From assembly GCA_011523655.1 (NCBI GenBank), contig WTGH01000010.1, positions 62,001 to 126,000 on the forward strand: DNA of 64,000 nt, read 5' to 3'. The notes below the pieces were generated by a model. That model worked only from the letters and a program-made list of their open reading frames with translations. It ran no database searches and had not been told where the DNA came from. The stretch is from Rhodospirillaceae bacterium. GTDB lineage: Bacteria > Pseudomonadota > Alphaproteobacteria > Bin65. The position numbers were made by a program, and so were the translations under genes. Below are positions 52,110 to 61,629 of this stretch, piece after piece (the first letter of the stretch is position 1; each line of letters starts with the position of its first letter).

Positions 52110-52421
52110 GTGGCCATCGACACGATCGATACCGAGGCGATGGCGCGCAGTGCCGAAGAGGCGGCGCGGTTCCTGAAGACGATCGGCAATCCGAAACGGA
52201 TGCTGATCCTCTGCTATCTGGTGAATTGCGAACGCAACGTCATGGAACTGGAGCAGCTGCTCGACGTGCGGCAGTCCAGCATTTCGCAGGAACTGGCCCA
52301 GCTGCGCCGCAGCGGCATGGTCGCGACGCGGCGCCGGCGCAGGAATGTCTACTACCGGATCAGCGATCCGAAGGTCGAGGCGATCATCGGCGCGGTCCAC
52401 AAGGCCTTTTGCTCAACCTAG
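52110..52421 (+). CDS. ArsR-family sulfide/persulfide-responsive regulator, BigR/SqrR type
   Basis: Winged-helix repressor of 103 residues, GTG start with GGGGAG 7 nt upstream. The recognition part is MELEQLLDVRQSSISQELAQLRRSGMV (about residues 45-71). Two cysteines, C35 (MLILCYL) and C101 (KAFC), sit exactly 66 residues apart, like C42 and C108 of BigR, which form the sulfide-sensing di- or tetrasulfide bridge. Metal-binding motifs of ArsR or SmtB are absent. It precedes an unknown gene and fccA-fccB and has a matching operator in its own promoter, so it most likely derepresses sulfide oxidation when persulfides rise. Confidence 0.85.
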   Translation: MAIDTIDTEAMARSAEEAARFLKTIGNPKRMLILCYLVNCERNVMELEQLLDVRQSSISQELAQLRRSGMVATRRRRRNVYYRISDPKVEAIIGAVHKAFCST

Positions 52422-52498
52422 AATATCTCCCGACCGGATATGATCGCACGGGAGGTCTTCTCCGGCCGCAAGGCGCAGCCTGACGTCGCGGGCGGATT

Positions 52499-53005
52499 GT
52501 GACGCCCGCCCTGGCCGAAACGATGGCCGCCTGGGACGGCAAGTCCGCCGCCGCATTGCAGTCGGCCTACGAGCGCCACCATGCCGAAGAGGGTTTCGTC
52601 GCGACGATCCTCGAGCATCTCGCAGAGGTCAAATTGCAACGGGCGGCGACCTGGCTGCTCAAGAAACACCTTGAATCCGACAATACCCTGAGCGCTGCCG
52701 AGTGCCGTGCGCTTGTCGGCGGGCTTTCCCTCCAGGAGCACTGGGAGAGCAAACTGCATATGCTCCAGTGCATCCCTTATTTGAGTATCGCTGAGGAGGA
52801 TTGCGCCGCTCTGGAGAGGTTTCTGGAGGCCGGTGTCAGGAGCGACAGGAAATTCGTCAGGGCCTGGGCCTACAACGGTTTCAACGAACTGTCGCTTCGC
52901 TTCCCGCGATATCGGAAAATGACGGACCGCATGCTCGCCCGGGCGAGCGAATCGGAAGCGGCATCGGTCCGGGCAAGAATTCGCAACATCCTGAAGACTC
53001 GCTGA
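52499..53005 (+). CDS. Uncharacterised helical protein in the sulfide module
   Basis: Protein of 168 residues read from GTG (an ATG at 52523 is an alternative). I do not recognise a family. It appears all alpha-helical, with an alternating pattern suggesting two or three HEAT-like repeats (RFLEAGVRSDRKFVRAWAYNGFNELSLRF is the clearest). Three cysteines (C69, C90 and C102, approximate) are present. There is no signal peptide, so it should be cytosolic, unlike the exported products of fccA and fccB. It lies 77 nt after the regulator and 225 nt before fccA; the latter gap shows no second operator. Confidence 0.65.
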   Translation: MTPALAETMAAWDGKSAAALQSAYERHHAEEGFVATILEHLAEVKLQRAATWLLKKHLESDNTLSAAECRALVGGLSLQEHWESKLHMLQCIPYLSIAEEDCAALERFLEAGVRSDRKFVRAWAYNGFNELSLRFPRYRKMTDRMLARASESEAASVRARIRNILKTR

Positions 53006-53230
53006 ATTTTTCGCCGAATCGACTTCTGGCGGCGCCGGCGCTGAAGCCGGGTCGAGGGCAGCGCCCCGTCGGACGAAGCGTGACGGAGGAAGGTGCCGCC
53101 CGGAAATTCGGCTTTTTTCCGCTGCCGCCATGACGAAATCGCTTCCAACATCGGCGCACGCGGCATAGCATAGAGGTACCGCGCCGGGACGCCGGCTGTT
53201 CCGGTTCGACGAAAACGATGGAGGAAGCGC

Positions 53231-53542
53231 ATGAAACTGGGATATGGCCCGGCTGCCGCCGGGCTCATCGCTGCGGCCCTGATCGCCGTCGCACCGGTTG
53301 GCGCTCTGGCGGAATCGTCCGGGCGCAATCTCGCCCTGTCCTGCTTCAGCTGCCACGGCCCGGCGGGCAAGAGCCCGGATACGATTCCGGGGATCGCGGG
53401 CAAGAGCAAGGCGTTTATCGTCCAGGAAATGATCGGTTTCCGCGACGGCAAGCGGAAATCCACGGTGATGCAGCGGATCGGCAAAGGCTATAGCGATGCG
53501 GAAATCCGCGCGCTCGCCGGTTACATTGCCGGCCTGAAATAG
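53231..53542 (+). CDS. fccA: Monohaem cytochrome c, FccA-like subunit
   Basis: Periplasmic electron-accepting subunit for the sulfide dehydrogenase flavoprotein, 103 residues. A Sec signal peptide ends at about residue 27 (ALA-E). The single haem site is C38-FS-C41-H42, and Met in [10 protein letters not shown] near 79 is the likely sixth ligand. It is much shorter than the dihaem FccA of Allochromatium, matching the monohaem SoxE/FccA-like forms. A GGAGG-like site (GAGGAAGCGC) precedes the ATG. fccB follows after 11 nt. Confidence 0.88.
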   Translation: MKLGYGPAAAGLIAAALIAVAPVGALAESSGRNLALSCFSCHGPAGKSPDTIPGIAGKSKAFIVQEMIGFRDGKRKSTVMQRIGKGYSDAEIRALAGYIAGLK

Positions 53543-53553
53543 GAGTTCGCGAC

Positions 53554-54828
53554 ATGAGCAGACTGACACGACGCGAATTTACTGCGGCGGCCGGCGCCTC
53601 GGCAGCTGCGTTCGCCGCCCCTGCGGTAGCCCAGGGAAAGGGCGGCCGGATCGTTGTGGTCGGCGGCGGCTTCGGCGGCGCGAGCGCGGCGAAATACGCC
53701 AAGATGTTCGGCGGCAACGCCGTCGAGGTGACGCTGATCGAGCCGAACAAGACCTTCTACACCTGCCCGTTCAGCAACCTCGTTCTGGGCGGCCTGCGCG
53801 ACATCGGGTCGATCGGGCACGGCTTCGACGCCATGGCGAAGCGTGGCGTCAAGGTGGTCCACGATTCGGTGACCGGGGTCGATCACGCCAAGAAAACGGT
53901 GACGACCGCCGGCGGCGCTACGATCGGCTGGGACAAGCTGATCCTGTCGCCGGGCATCGATTTCCAGTGGGGCAAGATCAAGGGCTACGACGCGGCGGCG
54001 GCGGAGAAGATGCCGCACGCCTGGAAGGCCGGTCCGCAGACCGTCGTGCTGCGCAAGCAGCTCGAGGCGATGGATGACGGCGGCGTCGTCGTCCTGGCAC
54101 CGCCGGGCAACCCGTTCCGCTGCCCGCCCGGGCCGTACGAGCGGGCCAGCATGATCGCCCATTACCTCAAGACCAAGAAGCCGAAGTCCAAGGTCCTGAT
54201 CGTCGATTCCAAGGACAAGTTCTCCAAGATGCCCCTGTTCATGGAGGGCTGGAAGAAGGTCTACGGGCCGATGATCGAATGGATCCCGCAGAAGAAGGAC
54301 GGCCCGGTTACCGAGGTGGATGTCGCCAACAACACGGTCATCACCGAGTTCGGCGCCAAGCACAAGGGCGCGGTGGTCAACCTGATTCCGCCCCAGAAAG
54401 CGGGCGACGTGGCCGATATCGCCGGCGTGACCAACAAGTCCGGCTGGGCGCCGGTCGACCGGCGGACCTTCGCATCGACCATGCAGAAGGATGTCCATGT
54501 GATCGGCGACGCCTCGATCGCCTCGCCGATGCCGAAGTCCGGCTTCTCGGCGAGCAGCCAGGGCAAGGTGGTGGCCGCTGCGGCTGTCGATGCGCTGGCC
54601 GGCAAGAACCCGGCCGATCCGTCTTTCGCCAACACCTGCTACAGCCTCGTGGCGCCGGAGTACGGCATCTCGGTCGCCAAGGTCTATGCGTGGCAGGGCG
54701 GCAAGCTGGTCGGCGTCAAGGGCTCCGGCGGCGTCAGCCCGAAGGGCGCGGCCGCCAGCTTCCGCGCCGAGGAAGCCCGGTACGCCAGCGGCTGGTACGC
54801 CAGCATCGCGGCGGACATCTGGGGATAG
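53554..54828 (+). CDS. fccB: Flavocytochrome c sulfide dehydrogenase, flavoprotein subunit (FccB/SoxF)
   Basis: Periplasmic FAD enzyme that oxidises sulfide and passes electrons to cytochrome c; 424 residues. The twin-arginine signal is visible ([23 protein letters not shown]). The FAD motif is [15 protein letters not shown] near 34. Cys71 (FYTCPFSN) matches the cysteine that binds FAD covalently, and Cys190 (FRCPPGPYE) and Cys362 (ANTCYSL) match the redox-active disulfide pair of Allochromatium FccB (Cys42, Cys161, Cys337 in mature numbering). It shares an operon with fccA and is closed by a strong terminator. The complete cysteine set argues for a working enzyme. Confidence 0.92.
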   Translation: MSRLTRREFTAAAGASAAAFAAPAVAQGKGGRIVVVGGGFGGASAAKYAKMFGGNAVEVTLIEPNKTFYTCPFSNLVLGGLRDIGSIGHGFDAMAKRGVKVVHDSVTGVDHAKKTVTTAGGATIGWDKLILSPGIDFQWGKIKGYDAAAAEKMPHAWKAGPQTVVLRKQLEAMDDGGVVVLAPPGNPFRCPPGPYERASMIAHYLKTKKPKSKVLIVDSKDKFSKMPLFMEGWKKVYGPMIEWIPQKKDGPVTEVDVANNTVITEFGAKHKGAVVNLIPPQKAGDVADIAGVTNKSGWAPVDRRTFASTMQKDVHVIGDASIASPMPKSGFSASSQGKVVAAAAVDALAGKNPADPSFANTCYSLVAPEYGISVAKVYAWQGGKLVGVKGSGGVSPKGAAASFRAEEARYASGWYASIAADIWG

Positions 54829-54867
54829 TCCGGCACGTCGATCCGGTATCGGCGAACGCAGAAAAAG

Positions 54868-54900
54868 GGGCCGCCCGGTTCGGGCGGCCCTTCTCTTTTC
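54868..54900 (+). terminator. Rho-independent terminator of the fcc operon
   Basis: Perfect 10-bp G+C stem GGGCCGCCCG/CGGGCGGCCC (54868-54877 and 54881-54890) around GTT, followed by TTCTCTTTTC. An A-run before the stem could make it work in both directions. It lies 40 nt after the fccB stop. Confidence 0.88.
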
Positions 54901-55145
54901 GGGAGCCCGGTAGGCGGACGTGTGACAAGGCCGATGCGCCGGCAGCAGGAGATTTGCCGCATGGCGCGGTCGGCCGTTGCTCTCCGGGTGCCGCTGGCCT
55001 AGGTCTTGCTGCGTCAACTCCTCACGCGGATTTGCGGCAGCCGGGATCTCCGGTCCTGTCGATCCGGTGTCCGGACCGAAGCGGCCGACAGGCGCCGGGG
55101 TCCGGATGAACGTCCGCGGCGGTCGAACCGGTAAAGGAAATTGCC
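54901..55145. other. Leader region of rpsB
   Basis: About 245 nt between the fcc terminator and rpsB, without a supported gene. It must contain the promoter and leader of the rpsB-tsf operon. In other bacteria S2 represses its own mRNA through such a leader, but I could not identify the structure or a confident promoter by eye. Confidence 0.4.
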
Positions 55146-56132
55146 ATGGCGATGCCAAGCTTCACCATGCGCCAGCTGCTCGAGGCCGGCGTCCATTTCG
55201 GACACAATACGCGCCGCTGGAACCCGAAGATGGAGCCCTACATCTTCGGCGCGCGCAACAATGTCCACATCATCGATCTTCAGCAGACCGTGCCGATGCT
55301 CCAGCGCGCGATGAACGCGCTGAGGGATGTCGCAACGGCCGGGGGGCGCGTGCTGTTCGTCGGCACGAAGCGCCAGGCCTCGCGCATGATCGCCCAGTCT
55401 GCCGAGCGGTGCGGCCAGTTCTACGTCGACCACCGCTGGCTCGGCGGCATGCTGACCAACTGGGCGACGATCCAGCGCTCGATCGCGCGCCTGAAGGCTC
55501 TCGACGCCCAGCTTGGCAACGAGGAAGAGACCCAGGGCCTGACCAAGAAGGAACTGCTCCAGCTGACACGGGAGCGCGACAAGCTGGAGAAGGCGCTGGG
55601 CGGCATCAAGGAAATGTCTGCGGTGCCGGATATCATCGTCGTCATCGATACCAACAAGGAGGCTATCGCGGTCGCCGAGGCGAACAAGCTGAAGATCCCG
55701 GTGATCGCGGTGATCGACAGCAACAGCGATCCCAAGGGCATCGACTATCCGGTGCCCGGCAACGACGATTCGCTGCGCGCCATCGAAATTTACCTGGAAC
55801 TGTTCTGGGGCGCGGTGCTGGACGGTCTCGCGCAGGAAGTGGCGCTGTCCGGCGGCGATCTGGGCGAGGCGGAAACGCCGGTGCCCGAGGAGCTGCCCGA
55901 GGCGGCGGCGGAGGGCGACGCCGAAGCCACCGAAGCGGCTGCCAACCCGGTTGCGGACCCGGCCGACGCCGCCGTTGCCCCAGCCGAAACGCCAGCCGAA
56001 ACGCCGGCCGAAACGCCAGCCGAAACGCCGCCCGCAGCCGATGGCCCGGAAGCGGAACCGGGCACGGATGCGGCTCCTGAAGCGGAATCGGAAGCCGCCC
56101 CGGAATCAGGTCAGGAACAGACCGCCGGCTGA
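55146..56132 (+). CDS. rpsB: 30S ribosomal protein S2 with extended acidic C-terminus
   Basis: Small-subunit protein, 328 residues. Residues 1-225 are ordinary S2 ([81 protein letters not shown]). About 90 further residues form an Ala/Pro/Glu-rich tail containing four AETP units. Acidic S2 tails occur in alphaproteobacteria but this one is long and repetitive. The tail has no cysteine or aromatic residues and is presumably disordered. It is first of the rpsB-tsf-pyrH-frr order. Confidence 0.97.
   Translation: MAMPSFTMRQLLEAGVHFGHNTRRWNPKMEPYIFGARNNVHIIDLQQTVPMLQRAMNALRDVATAGGRVLFVGTKRQASRMIAQSAERCGQFYVDHRWLGGMLTNWATIQRSIARLKALDAQLGNEEETQGLTKKELLQLTRERDKLEKALGGIKEMSAVPDIIVVIDTNKEAIAVAEANKLKIPVIAVIDSNSDPKGIDYPVPGNDDSLRAIEIYLELFWGAVLDGLAQEVALSGGDLGEAETPVPEELPEAAAEGDAEATEAAANPVADPADAAVAPAETPAETPAETPAETPPAADGPEAEPGTDAAPEAESEAAPESGQEQTAG
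55982..56029. repeat. Four 12-bp tandem repeats in the rpsB tail
   Basis: AGCCGAAACGCC is repeated four times in frame (third copy begins with G), encoding AETP each time. The repeat keeps the frame on expansion or contraction. Confidence 0.92.
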
Positions 56133-56237
56133 CCGGCCCGCCATTGGCGTTTGAGACACAGATCGCGCGCTGCCGCGGCCGGCGCAGCGAATGCCCCGGG
56201 GAATGCCTCGGGGAATACCAGACAAGACGAGGAAGAA

Positions 56238-57161
56238 ATGGCTCAGATCAGTGCGTCCATGGTGAAGGAACTGCGCGGGCGCACCGGCGCCGGCATGCTG
56301 GACTGCAAGAAGGCTTTGGTCGAATCCGAAGGCGATATCGAGGCGGCCGGCGAGTGGCTGCGCAAGAAGGGTCTGGCGGCGGCGGCGAAGAAATCCGGCC
56401 GGGTGACCGCGGAAGGCCTTGTCGGGCTGCGGACGGACGGTGCGCGCGGGGCGTTGGTCGAAGTCAATGCCGAAACGGATTTTGTGGCGCGCAACGAACA
56501 TTTTCAGGCTTTCGTCGGCGCCGCTGCCGATGTCGCGCTCCGCGTCGGCGGCGACATGGCCGCGCTGAAGGCGGCCGAGTATCCGGACGGCGCCCGTACG
56601 GTCGATGGCGAACTCACCAATCTGATCGCGACTGTCGGCGAGAACATGACCCTGCGCCGTTCGGTCGGCCTGAGCGTCGAGGAAGGCGTCGTTGCCTCCT
56701 ATATGCACAATTCGGCGGCGCCCGGTCTCGGCAAGATCGGCGTTCTGGTCGGCATGAAGTCCGCCGCGGAGCCCGAAGCGCTGCAGCAACTCGGCAAGCA
56801 GGTCGCCATGCATGTGGCGGCGAGCAGCCCCCGGGCGGTGACCGCCGAAGACCTCGACGCCGAGACGGTCGAGAAGGAGCGCGAAATCCTTCGGGAACAG
56901 GCCGCCGGCAGTGGCAAGCCGCCGGAGATCGTCGAGAAGATGATCGAAGGCCGGCTGCGCAAGTTCTACGAAGACGTAGTCCTCATGAACCAGACATGGG
57001 TGATCGACGGCGAATCGAAGGTCTCGAAAGTCATCGATGCCGCCGCAAAGGAGCTCGGAGCTCCGATTGAGATTGCCGGTTTCGTGCGTTATCAGCTTGG
57101 CGAAGGGATCGAACGCAGGGAAGGCGATTTTGCCGCCGAAGTTGCGCAACTCGCCGGCTGA
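56238..57161 (+). CDS. tsf: Translation elongation factor Ts
   Basis: Guanine-nucleotide exchange factor for EF-Tu, 307 residues. The N-terminal UBA-like domain ([37 protein letters not shown]) and the signature [19 protein letters not shown] near 75 are intact, as is the C-terminal core. Start at 56238 with AGGA 5 nt upstream; an earlier in-frame ATG gives an unconserved extension. It follows rpsB by 105 nt, the universal order. Confidence 0.97.
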   Translation: MAQISASMVKELRGRTGAGMLDCKKALVESEGDIEAAGEWLRKKGLAAAAKKSGRVTAEGLVGLRTDGARGALVEVNAETDFVARNEHFQAFVGAAADVALRVGGDMAALKAAEYPDGARTVDGELTNLIATVGENMTLRRSVGLSVEEGVVASYMHNSAAPGLGKIGVLVGMKSAAEPEALQQLGKQVAMHVAASSPRAVTAEDLDAETVEKEREILREQAAGSGKPPEIVEKMIEGRLRKFYEDVVLMNQTWVIDGESKVSKVIDAAAKELGAPIEIAGFVRYQLGEGIERREGDFAAEVAQLAG

Positions 57162-57218
57162 TCCCGCCGTTTCGGCACAGGCATCGGCGCCGGTATCGAT
57201 GCAGGGAGGCGACCGCTC

Positions 57219-57938
57219 TTGAAGGACGAACCCAAATACAGGCGCGTCCTTCTGAAACTGTCGGGCGAGGCGCTGATGGGCGGGCGGAGTTTCGGGCTTG
57301 ACCCCGAGACACTGGAGCGCATCGCGACGGAGGTGAAATCGATCCACGACATCGGGATCGAAGTTTGCCTGGTTGTCGGCGGCGGCAACATATTCCGGGG
57401 AATTCAGTCGGCCGCGCATGCCATAGACCGGGCGACCGGCGACTATATGGGCATGCTGGCGACGGTGATGAACTCGCTGGCGATCCAGGGCGCGCTAGAG
57501 CAGGTCGGCGTCGATACCCGGGTTCAATCCGCGATTCCGATGTCGACCGTCTCGGAACCCTATATCCGCCGCCGTGCCGTCAGGCATCTCGAGAAGGGGA
57601 GGGTGGTGATCTTCGCCGCCGGAACCGGCAATCCCTTCTTCACGACGGATACCGCGGCCGCCCTGCGCGCTTCGGAAATGAATTGCGACGCCCTTTTCAA
57701 GGGGACCAAGGTGGACGGAGTCTACAGCGACGATCCGGTCGCCAATCCGGCGGCGGAGCGCTACGAAACCCTCACCTTCACAGAGGCGTTAAACCAAAAT
57801 CTGAAAATCATGGACGCGACCGCTATCGCGCTGGCGCGGGAGAACGGCATCCCGATCCTCGTTTTCTCGATTCAGTCGCCCGGCTCGATCGCCGAAGTCG
57901 CCCATGGCCGGGGCGCCTTTACCCTGATTACCGAATAA
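57219..57938 (+). CDS. pyrH: UMP kinase
   Basis: Bacterial UMP kinase making UDP from UMP and ATP, 239 residues, amino-acid-kinase fold. Motifs: [11 protein letters not shown] at 11, [10 protein letters not shown] near 52, [16 protein letters not shown] near 75, [17 protein letters not shown] near 137. The start is TTG at 57219 behind GGGAGG; homology begins directly after it. It lies 57 nt after tsf. Confidence 0.96.
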   Translation: MKDEPKYRRVLLKLSGEALMGGRSFGLDPETLERIATEVKSIHDIGIEVCLVVGGGNIFRGIQSAAHAIDRATGDYMGMLATVMNSLAIQGALEQVGVDTRVQSAIPMSTVSEPYIRRRAVRHLEKGRVVIFAAGTGNPFFTTDTAAALRASEMNCDALFKGTKVDGVYSDDPVANPAAERYETLTFTEALNQNLKIMDATAIALARENGIPILVFSIQSPGSIAEVAHGRGAFTLITE

Positions 57939-58055
57939 GGCATTTCCCGCTTCGAACATTCTGTTAAAAAAGTAGGAACAAGTGGCGCGCGAGGAGAAGC
58001 GCCAGCCGCGTGCAGCATTGCCGCCACTCGACGAAACGGAGCGAGAGGCCGAACC

Positions 58056-58613
58056 ATGAAGGATCCCGTTCTGAAAGACATCAAACGCCGGATGGACGGG
58101 GCGATGGATTCCCTGCGCGGCGATCTTTCGGGGTTGCGAACCGGGCGGGCGTCGACCGGCCTGCTCGAGCCGATAACCGTGGAGGCCTACGGCACGCAAA
58201 TGCCGTTGAACCAGGTCGGCAACATTTCGGCGCCGGAGCCGCGCCTGCTGACGGTCCAGGTGTGGGACACCAACCTCGTCGGCGCCGTCGAAAAGGCGAT
58301 CCGTGCGTCCGATCTTGGCCTCAATCCGCAAACCGAGGGGCAGGTGTTGCGGGTGCCGCTGCCCGACCTCACCGAAGAGCGCCGCAAGGAACTCGTCAAG
58401 GTGGCGGGCAACTATGCCGAACAGGCCCGGGTCGCGGTGCGCAACGTCCGCCGCGACGGAATGGACCGCCTTAAAAAATCCGAGAAGGCCGGCGAGATTT
58501 CGCAGGACGAACATCGCGCCCGGGCCGACGATATCCAGAAGGCCACCGACGCGCATATCGAGGATATCGACATGTTGCTCGCCCAGAAGCGTGGCGAGAT
58601 CATGCAGGTCTAG
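58056..58613 (+). CDS. frr: Ribosome recycling factor
   Basis: Splits post-termination ribosomes with EF-G; 185 residues. The N-terminal [26 protein letters not shown] and C-terminal [21 protein letters not shown] helices of the three-helix bundle are conserved. The 117-nt gap after pyrH includes a short A+T-rich patch (TTCTGTTAAAAAAG) that could hold an internal promoter. Confidence 0.96.
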   Translation: MKDPVLKDIKRRMDGAMDSLRGDLSGLRTGRASTGLLEPITVEAYGTQMPLNQVGNISAPEPRLLTVQVWDTNLVGAVEKAIRASDLGLNPQTEGQVLRVPLPDLTEERRKELVKVAGNYAEQARVAVRNVRRDGMDRLKKSEKAGEISQDEHRARADDIQKATDAHIEDIDMLLAQKRGEIMQV

Positions 58614-58625
58614 AGTCATCCGGAA

Positions 58626-59357
58626 ATGGATGCCGTTTCACCCTGCGCGATCGTACAGACCCCGCCGCGCCACATTGCGATCATCATGGATGGCAACGGC
58701 CGGTGGGCGAAGGCGCGCGGCTTGCCGCGCACTGCCGGCCACCGACGCGGCGTGGAGGCCGTGCGCCGGACCGTCAAGGCCGCGATTGCGGACGGCATAC
58801 GCTATCTGACGCTCTACGGTTTTTCTTCCGAGAACTGGAACCGCCCGGCCTCGGAAGTCCGGGAGCTAATGGAACTGCTGCGGTATTACCTGCATAGCGA
58901 AATCGCCGAGTTGCACGAACAGGGCGTACGACTCCGCTTCATCGGCGATAGGCCGAGGCTGCCGGCCGATATCATCGCACAGATCGACCATGCCGAGCGG
59001 CGCACGGCCGGCAATACGGTCTTCACGCTGGTCATCGCTCTCAGCTACGGCGGCCGGGACGAAATTCTGGCCGCGGCACGGCGGATGGCCGCAAGGGCGG
59101 CGCAGGGCGATCTCGATCCCGACGCGATCGGGCAGGAGGAATTTTCCCGCCACCTGCTGACCGGCGATATCCCGGATCCCGACCTGGTCATACGAACCAG
59201 CGGCGAGCAAAGGCTGAGCAACTTCCTGCTGTGGCAGTCGGCCTATGCTGAACTGGTCTTCACGAAATGTCTGTGGCCGGATTTCGACGCCGAGACCCTG
59301 CGCGCCGCGGTCTCGGAATATTGTCAGCGGGAGCGCCGTTTTGGCGCGGTCGGCTGA
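58626..59357 (+). CDS. uppS: Undecaprenyl diphosphate synthase (cis-prenyltransferase)
   Basis: Makes C55 undecaprenyl diphosphate, the carrier lipid for peptidoglycan, from FPP and IPP; 243 residues. The signature MDGNGRWAKARGLPRTAGHRRG carries the catalytic Asp22, and TLYGFSSENWNRP near 57, LVIRTSGEQRLSNFLLWQSAYAEL near 184 are present. The last 17 nt overlap cdsA. It is 12 nt after frr. Confidence 0.96.
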   Translation: MDAVSPCAIVQTPPRHIAIIMDGNGRWAKARGLPRTAGHRRGVEAVRRTVKAAIADGIRYLTLYGFSSENWNRPASEVRELMELLRYYLHSEIAELHEQGVRLRFIGDRPRLPADIIAQIDHAERRTAGNTVFTLVIALSYGGRDEILAAARRMAARAAQGDLDPDAIGQEEFSRHLLTGDIPDPDLVIRTSGEQRLSNFLLWQSAYAELVFTKCLWPDFDAETLRAAVSEYCQRERRFGAVG

Positions 59358-60222
59358 CCGGACAATCGCGCCGGAGCCGGCCATCGCTTCCCCGGCAACG
59401 GCGGGCGCGGCGGATGGATCGGGCAAAATTCTGATCAGGTTGCTGTCCGCGACAGTCCTGACGGCTCTTGTGGCCGGCAGCCTGTATTTCGGCTGGCCGT
59501 TTTTCCACCTGCTGATTTTCGGCGCCGCGGGGCTGATGGCCTGGGAGTGGGCGGCGCTGTGCAGCCGGGGCAGGGTCGCGGGCGGCGGCTATGCGCTGAT
59601 TGCCGTTTGCCTCGCTATCGTCGGGCTGGCTTCGTTCGCCATGTCCGGCGAGGCATCGCTGGTTCTGATCCTCGGAGCGCCTGCGATAGCAGTTTTGGCC
59701 CGTACCGACCGCATGTCGGATGCGGTGTGGCTCGGCGCCGGCGTGCTCTATGTCGGCGGCGCAGCCTGGGGTGCAATCGCCCTGTTCGACATGTACCGGG
59801 ACGGCGCATGGGCCGTCGCCTGGATCTTCTGGGTGGTTGCGCTGACCGATATCGGCGCATTCCTGACCGGCCGGGCCGTCGGCGGCAGCAGGCTTGCGCC
59901 CCGGTTGAGTCCGAACAAGACCTGGTCGGGCTTCTTCGGCGGACTGGCGTTTGCCGCCGTAGCCGGGCTGCTGTTTGCCCTCGCCGCCGACCGTCCGGCG
60001 GCCGGATTCCATATCGCCGCCGCCCTGGTCGTGAGCTTGGTGGCGCAGGGCGGCGACCTGTTCGAGTCGGTGTTGAAGCGCCGCTACGGCGCAAAGGATT
60101 CCGGAAAATCGGTGCCGGGGCACGGCGGGTTGCTCGACAGGGTCGACGGCGTCGTTCCCGTCATGATCCTGGTCGCGGTGCTGGCGTCGCTGCGTGGCGG
60201 CGTGGAAACGCCATGGCTCTAG
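59341..60222 (+). CDS. cdsA: Phosphatidate cytidylyltransferase
   Basis: Inner-membrane enzyme forming CDP-diacylglycerol from phosphatidate and CTP; 293 residues with about seven hydrophobic segments. The CDS signature near the C-terminus reads ESVLKRRYGAKDSGKSVPGHGGLLDRVDG. The start is inferred as TTG at 59341, with CGGGAG 7 nt upstream and a 17-nt overlap with uppS; the first 28 residues are polar and not conserved. It overlaps dxr by 10 nt. Confidence 0.93.
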   Translation: MARSADRTIAPEPAIASPATAGAADGSGKILIRLLSATVLTALVAGSLYFGWPFFHLLIFGAAGLMAWEWAALCSRGRVAGGGYALIAVCLAIVGLASFAMSGEASLVLILGAPAIAVLARTDRMSDAVWLGAGVLYVGGAAWGAIALFDMYRDGAWAVAWIFWVVALTDIGAFLTGRAVGGSRLAPRLSPNKTWSGFFGGLAFAAVAGLLFALAADRPAAGFHIAAALVVSLVAQGGDLFESVLKRRYGAKDSGKSVPGHGGLLDRVDGVVPVMILVAVLASLRGGVETPWL

Positions 60223-61436
60223 GCGGACCCGATCCGGCGGCGCGGCGATCCGGCCGGATCCGTACGGAATCCGCCGCCAGTGCCCCGCCCCGGCGCCTCA
60301 CGATCCTTGGCGCGACCGGCTCGATCGGCCGAAGCACGCTAGATCTGGTTGCCCGCGAGCCCGACCGGTTTGCGGTCGAGGCGCTGACCGCCCATCGCAA
60401 CGTCGCGCTCCTGATCGAGCAGGCGCGGGAAACCGGCGCGCGTCTGGCCGCAATCGGGGACCCGGCGCTCTACGGCGAGTTGAAGGAAGGGCTTGCCGGA
60501 ACCGGCGTCGAGGCGGCTGCCGGGCCGGAGGCAGTTGCAGACGCCGCCAGCCGCCCGGCCGACTGGGTGATGGCCGGCATTGTCGGCGCCGCCGGCCTCG
60601 AGCCGACGCTGCGTGCGGTGCGGCAAGGGACGGTCGTTGCGCTGGCCAACAAGGAGAGCCTGGTCTGTGCCGGGGATTTCGTCCAGGCGGAAGTGGAGCG
60701 CTGCGGCGCGACGCTGCTGCCGGTCGATTCCGAGCATAACGCAATCTTCCAGGTGTTCGATTTCGACCAGCCGGAGCGGGTGGCGCGCATCGTCCTGACG
60801 GCGTCGGGCGGCCCGTTCCTGAACTGGTCGCTCGAACGAATGGCCGCGGCGACGCCGGCCGAGGCCGTCGCCCATCCGAACTGGGACATGGGCGCCAAGA
60901 TTTCCGTCGATTCGGCCACCTTGATGAACAAGGGACTGGAAATTATCGAGGCGTGGTACCTGTTTCCCGTCGAAAAGGACCGGATCGCCGTTGTGGTGCA
61001 CCCCGAATCGGTCGTCCATTCCATGGTCGATTATGTCGATGGGTCGACGCTCGCCCAGATGGGGACGCCGGACATGCGCACCCCGATCGCCTACACCCTG
61101 GCCTGGCCGGAACGGATGGTGGCGCCGTCCGCCCGGCTGGACCTGACGGAGACCGGGACGCTCACGTTCGAAGGACCGGATTTCATGCGCTTTCCGGCTC
61201 TCAGGCTGGCGTTTGGCGCGCTCGATGCCGGCGGCGCCGCGCCCGCCGTGCTTAACGCCGCCAACGAGGTTGCGGTCGCAGCGTTTCTCGAGGGAAGGAT
61301 TCCTTTCCTCGACATTGCCGCGGTTGTCGAGGAGACCCTGGCGCGCGGGCCCCAGCACCCGATCGGGTCGATCGAGGATGTTCTTGAGCTCGACGGGGCC
61401 GCCCGGCGGGTCGCACGCGCGTTGACGATCCAGTGA
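60213..61436 (+). CDS. dxr: 1-deoxy-D-xylulose 5-phosphate reductoisomerase
   Basis: Second step of the MEP isoprenoid pathway: DXP to MEP with NADPH and a divalent metal; 407 residues. Motifs: TILGATGSIGRSTLDL near 28 (NADPH), ALANKESLVCAG near 145, PVDSEHNAIFQ near 170 (metal Asp/Glu), GAKISVDSATLMNKGLE near 228, VVVHPESVVHSMV near 260. The first 25 residues precede the conserved domain. The stop codon lies in an 11-bp tandem duplication. Confidence 0.96.
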   Translation: MALGGPDPAARRSGRIRTESAASAPPRRLTILGATGSIGRSTLDLVAREPDRFAVEALTAHRNVALLIEQARETGARLAAIGDPALYGELKEGLAGTGVEAAAGPEAVADAASRPADWVMAGIVGAAGLEPTLRAVRQGTVVALANKESLVCAGDFVQAEVERCGATLLPVDSEHNAIFQVFDFDQPERVARIVLTASGGPFLNWSLERMAAATPAEAVAHPNWDMGAKISVDSATLMNKGLEIIEAWYLFPVEKDRIAVVVHPESVVHSMVDYVDGSTLAQMGTPDMRTPIAYTLAWPERMVAPSARLDLTETGTLTFEGPDFMRFPALRLAFGALDAGGAAPAVLNAANEVAVAAFLEGRIPFLDIAAVVEETLARGPQHPIGSIEDVLELDGAARRVARALTIQ

Positions 61437-61452
61437 GCGGGCAGTGAGCGGG
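61431..61452. repeat. 11-bp tandem duplication at the dxr stop
   Basis: CAGTGAGCGGG occurs twice in direct succession (61431-61441 and 61442-61452); the first copy contains the dxr TGA. The remainder of the 193-nt gap before rseP shows no gene. Confidence 0.9.
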
Positions 61453-61629
61453 CTCGAATTCCGCTATTGCGAGGACCAGATTCCGAGAGGGCCGGGCGTA
61501 TCGGCAAGGCGCTCCCGGCTATTGGGCGGCGCGACATGCCGATCGGAGAATTCGGCACGGTCGCACCTATATCCGATCCGGACCATGAGCGGCGCCACCG
61601 CTCGGCTTGCTGCACCGGACTGAAGACAG

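Noticed and set aside
53104-53119. ATTC half-site upstream of fccA as a third SqrR-type operator
   Set aside because: The sequence after the eight-base spacer is TCCG, so the second half is missing.
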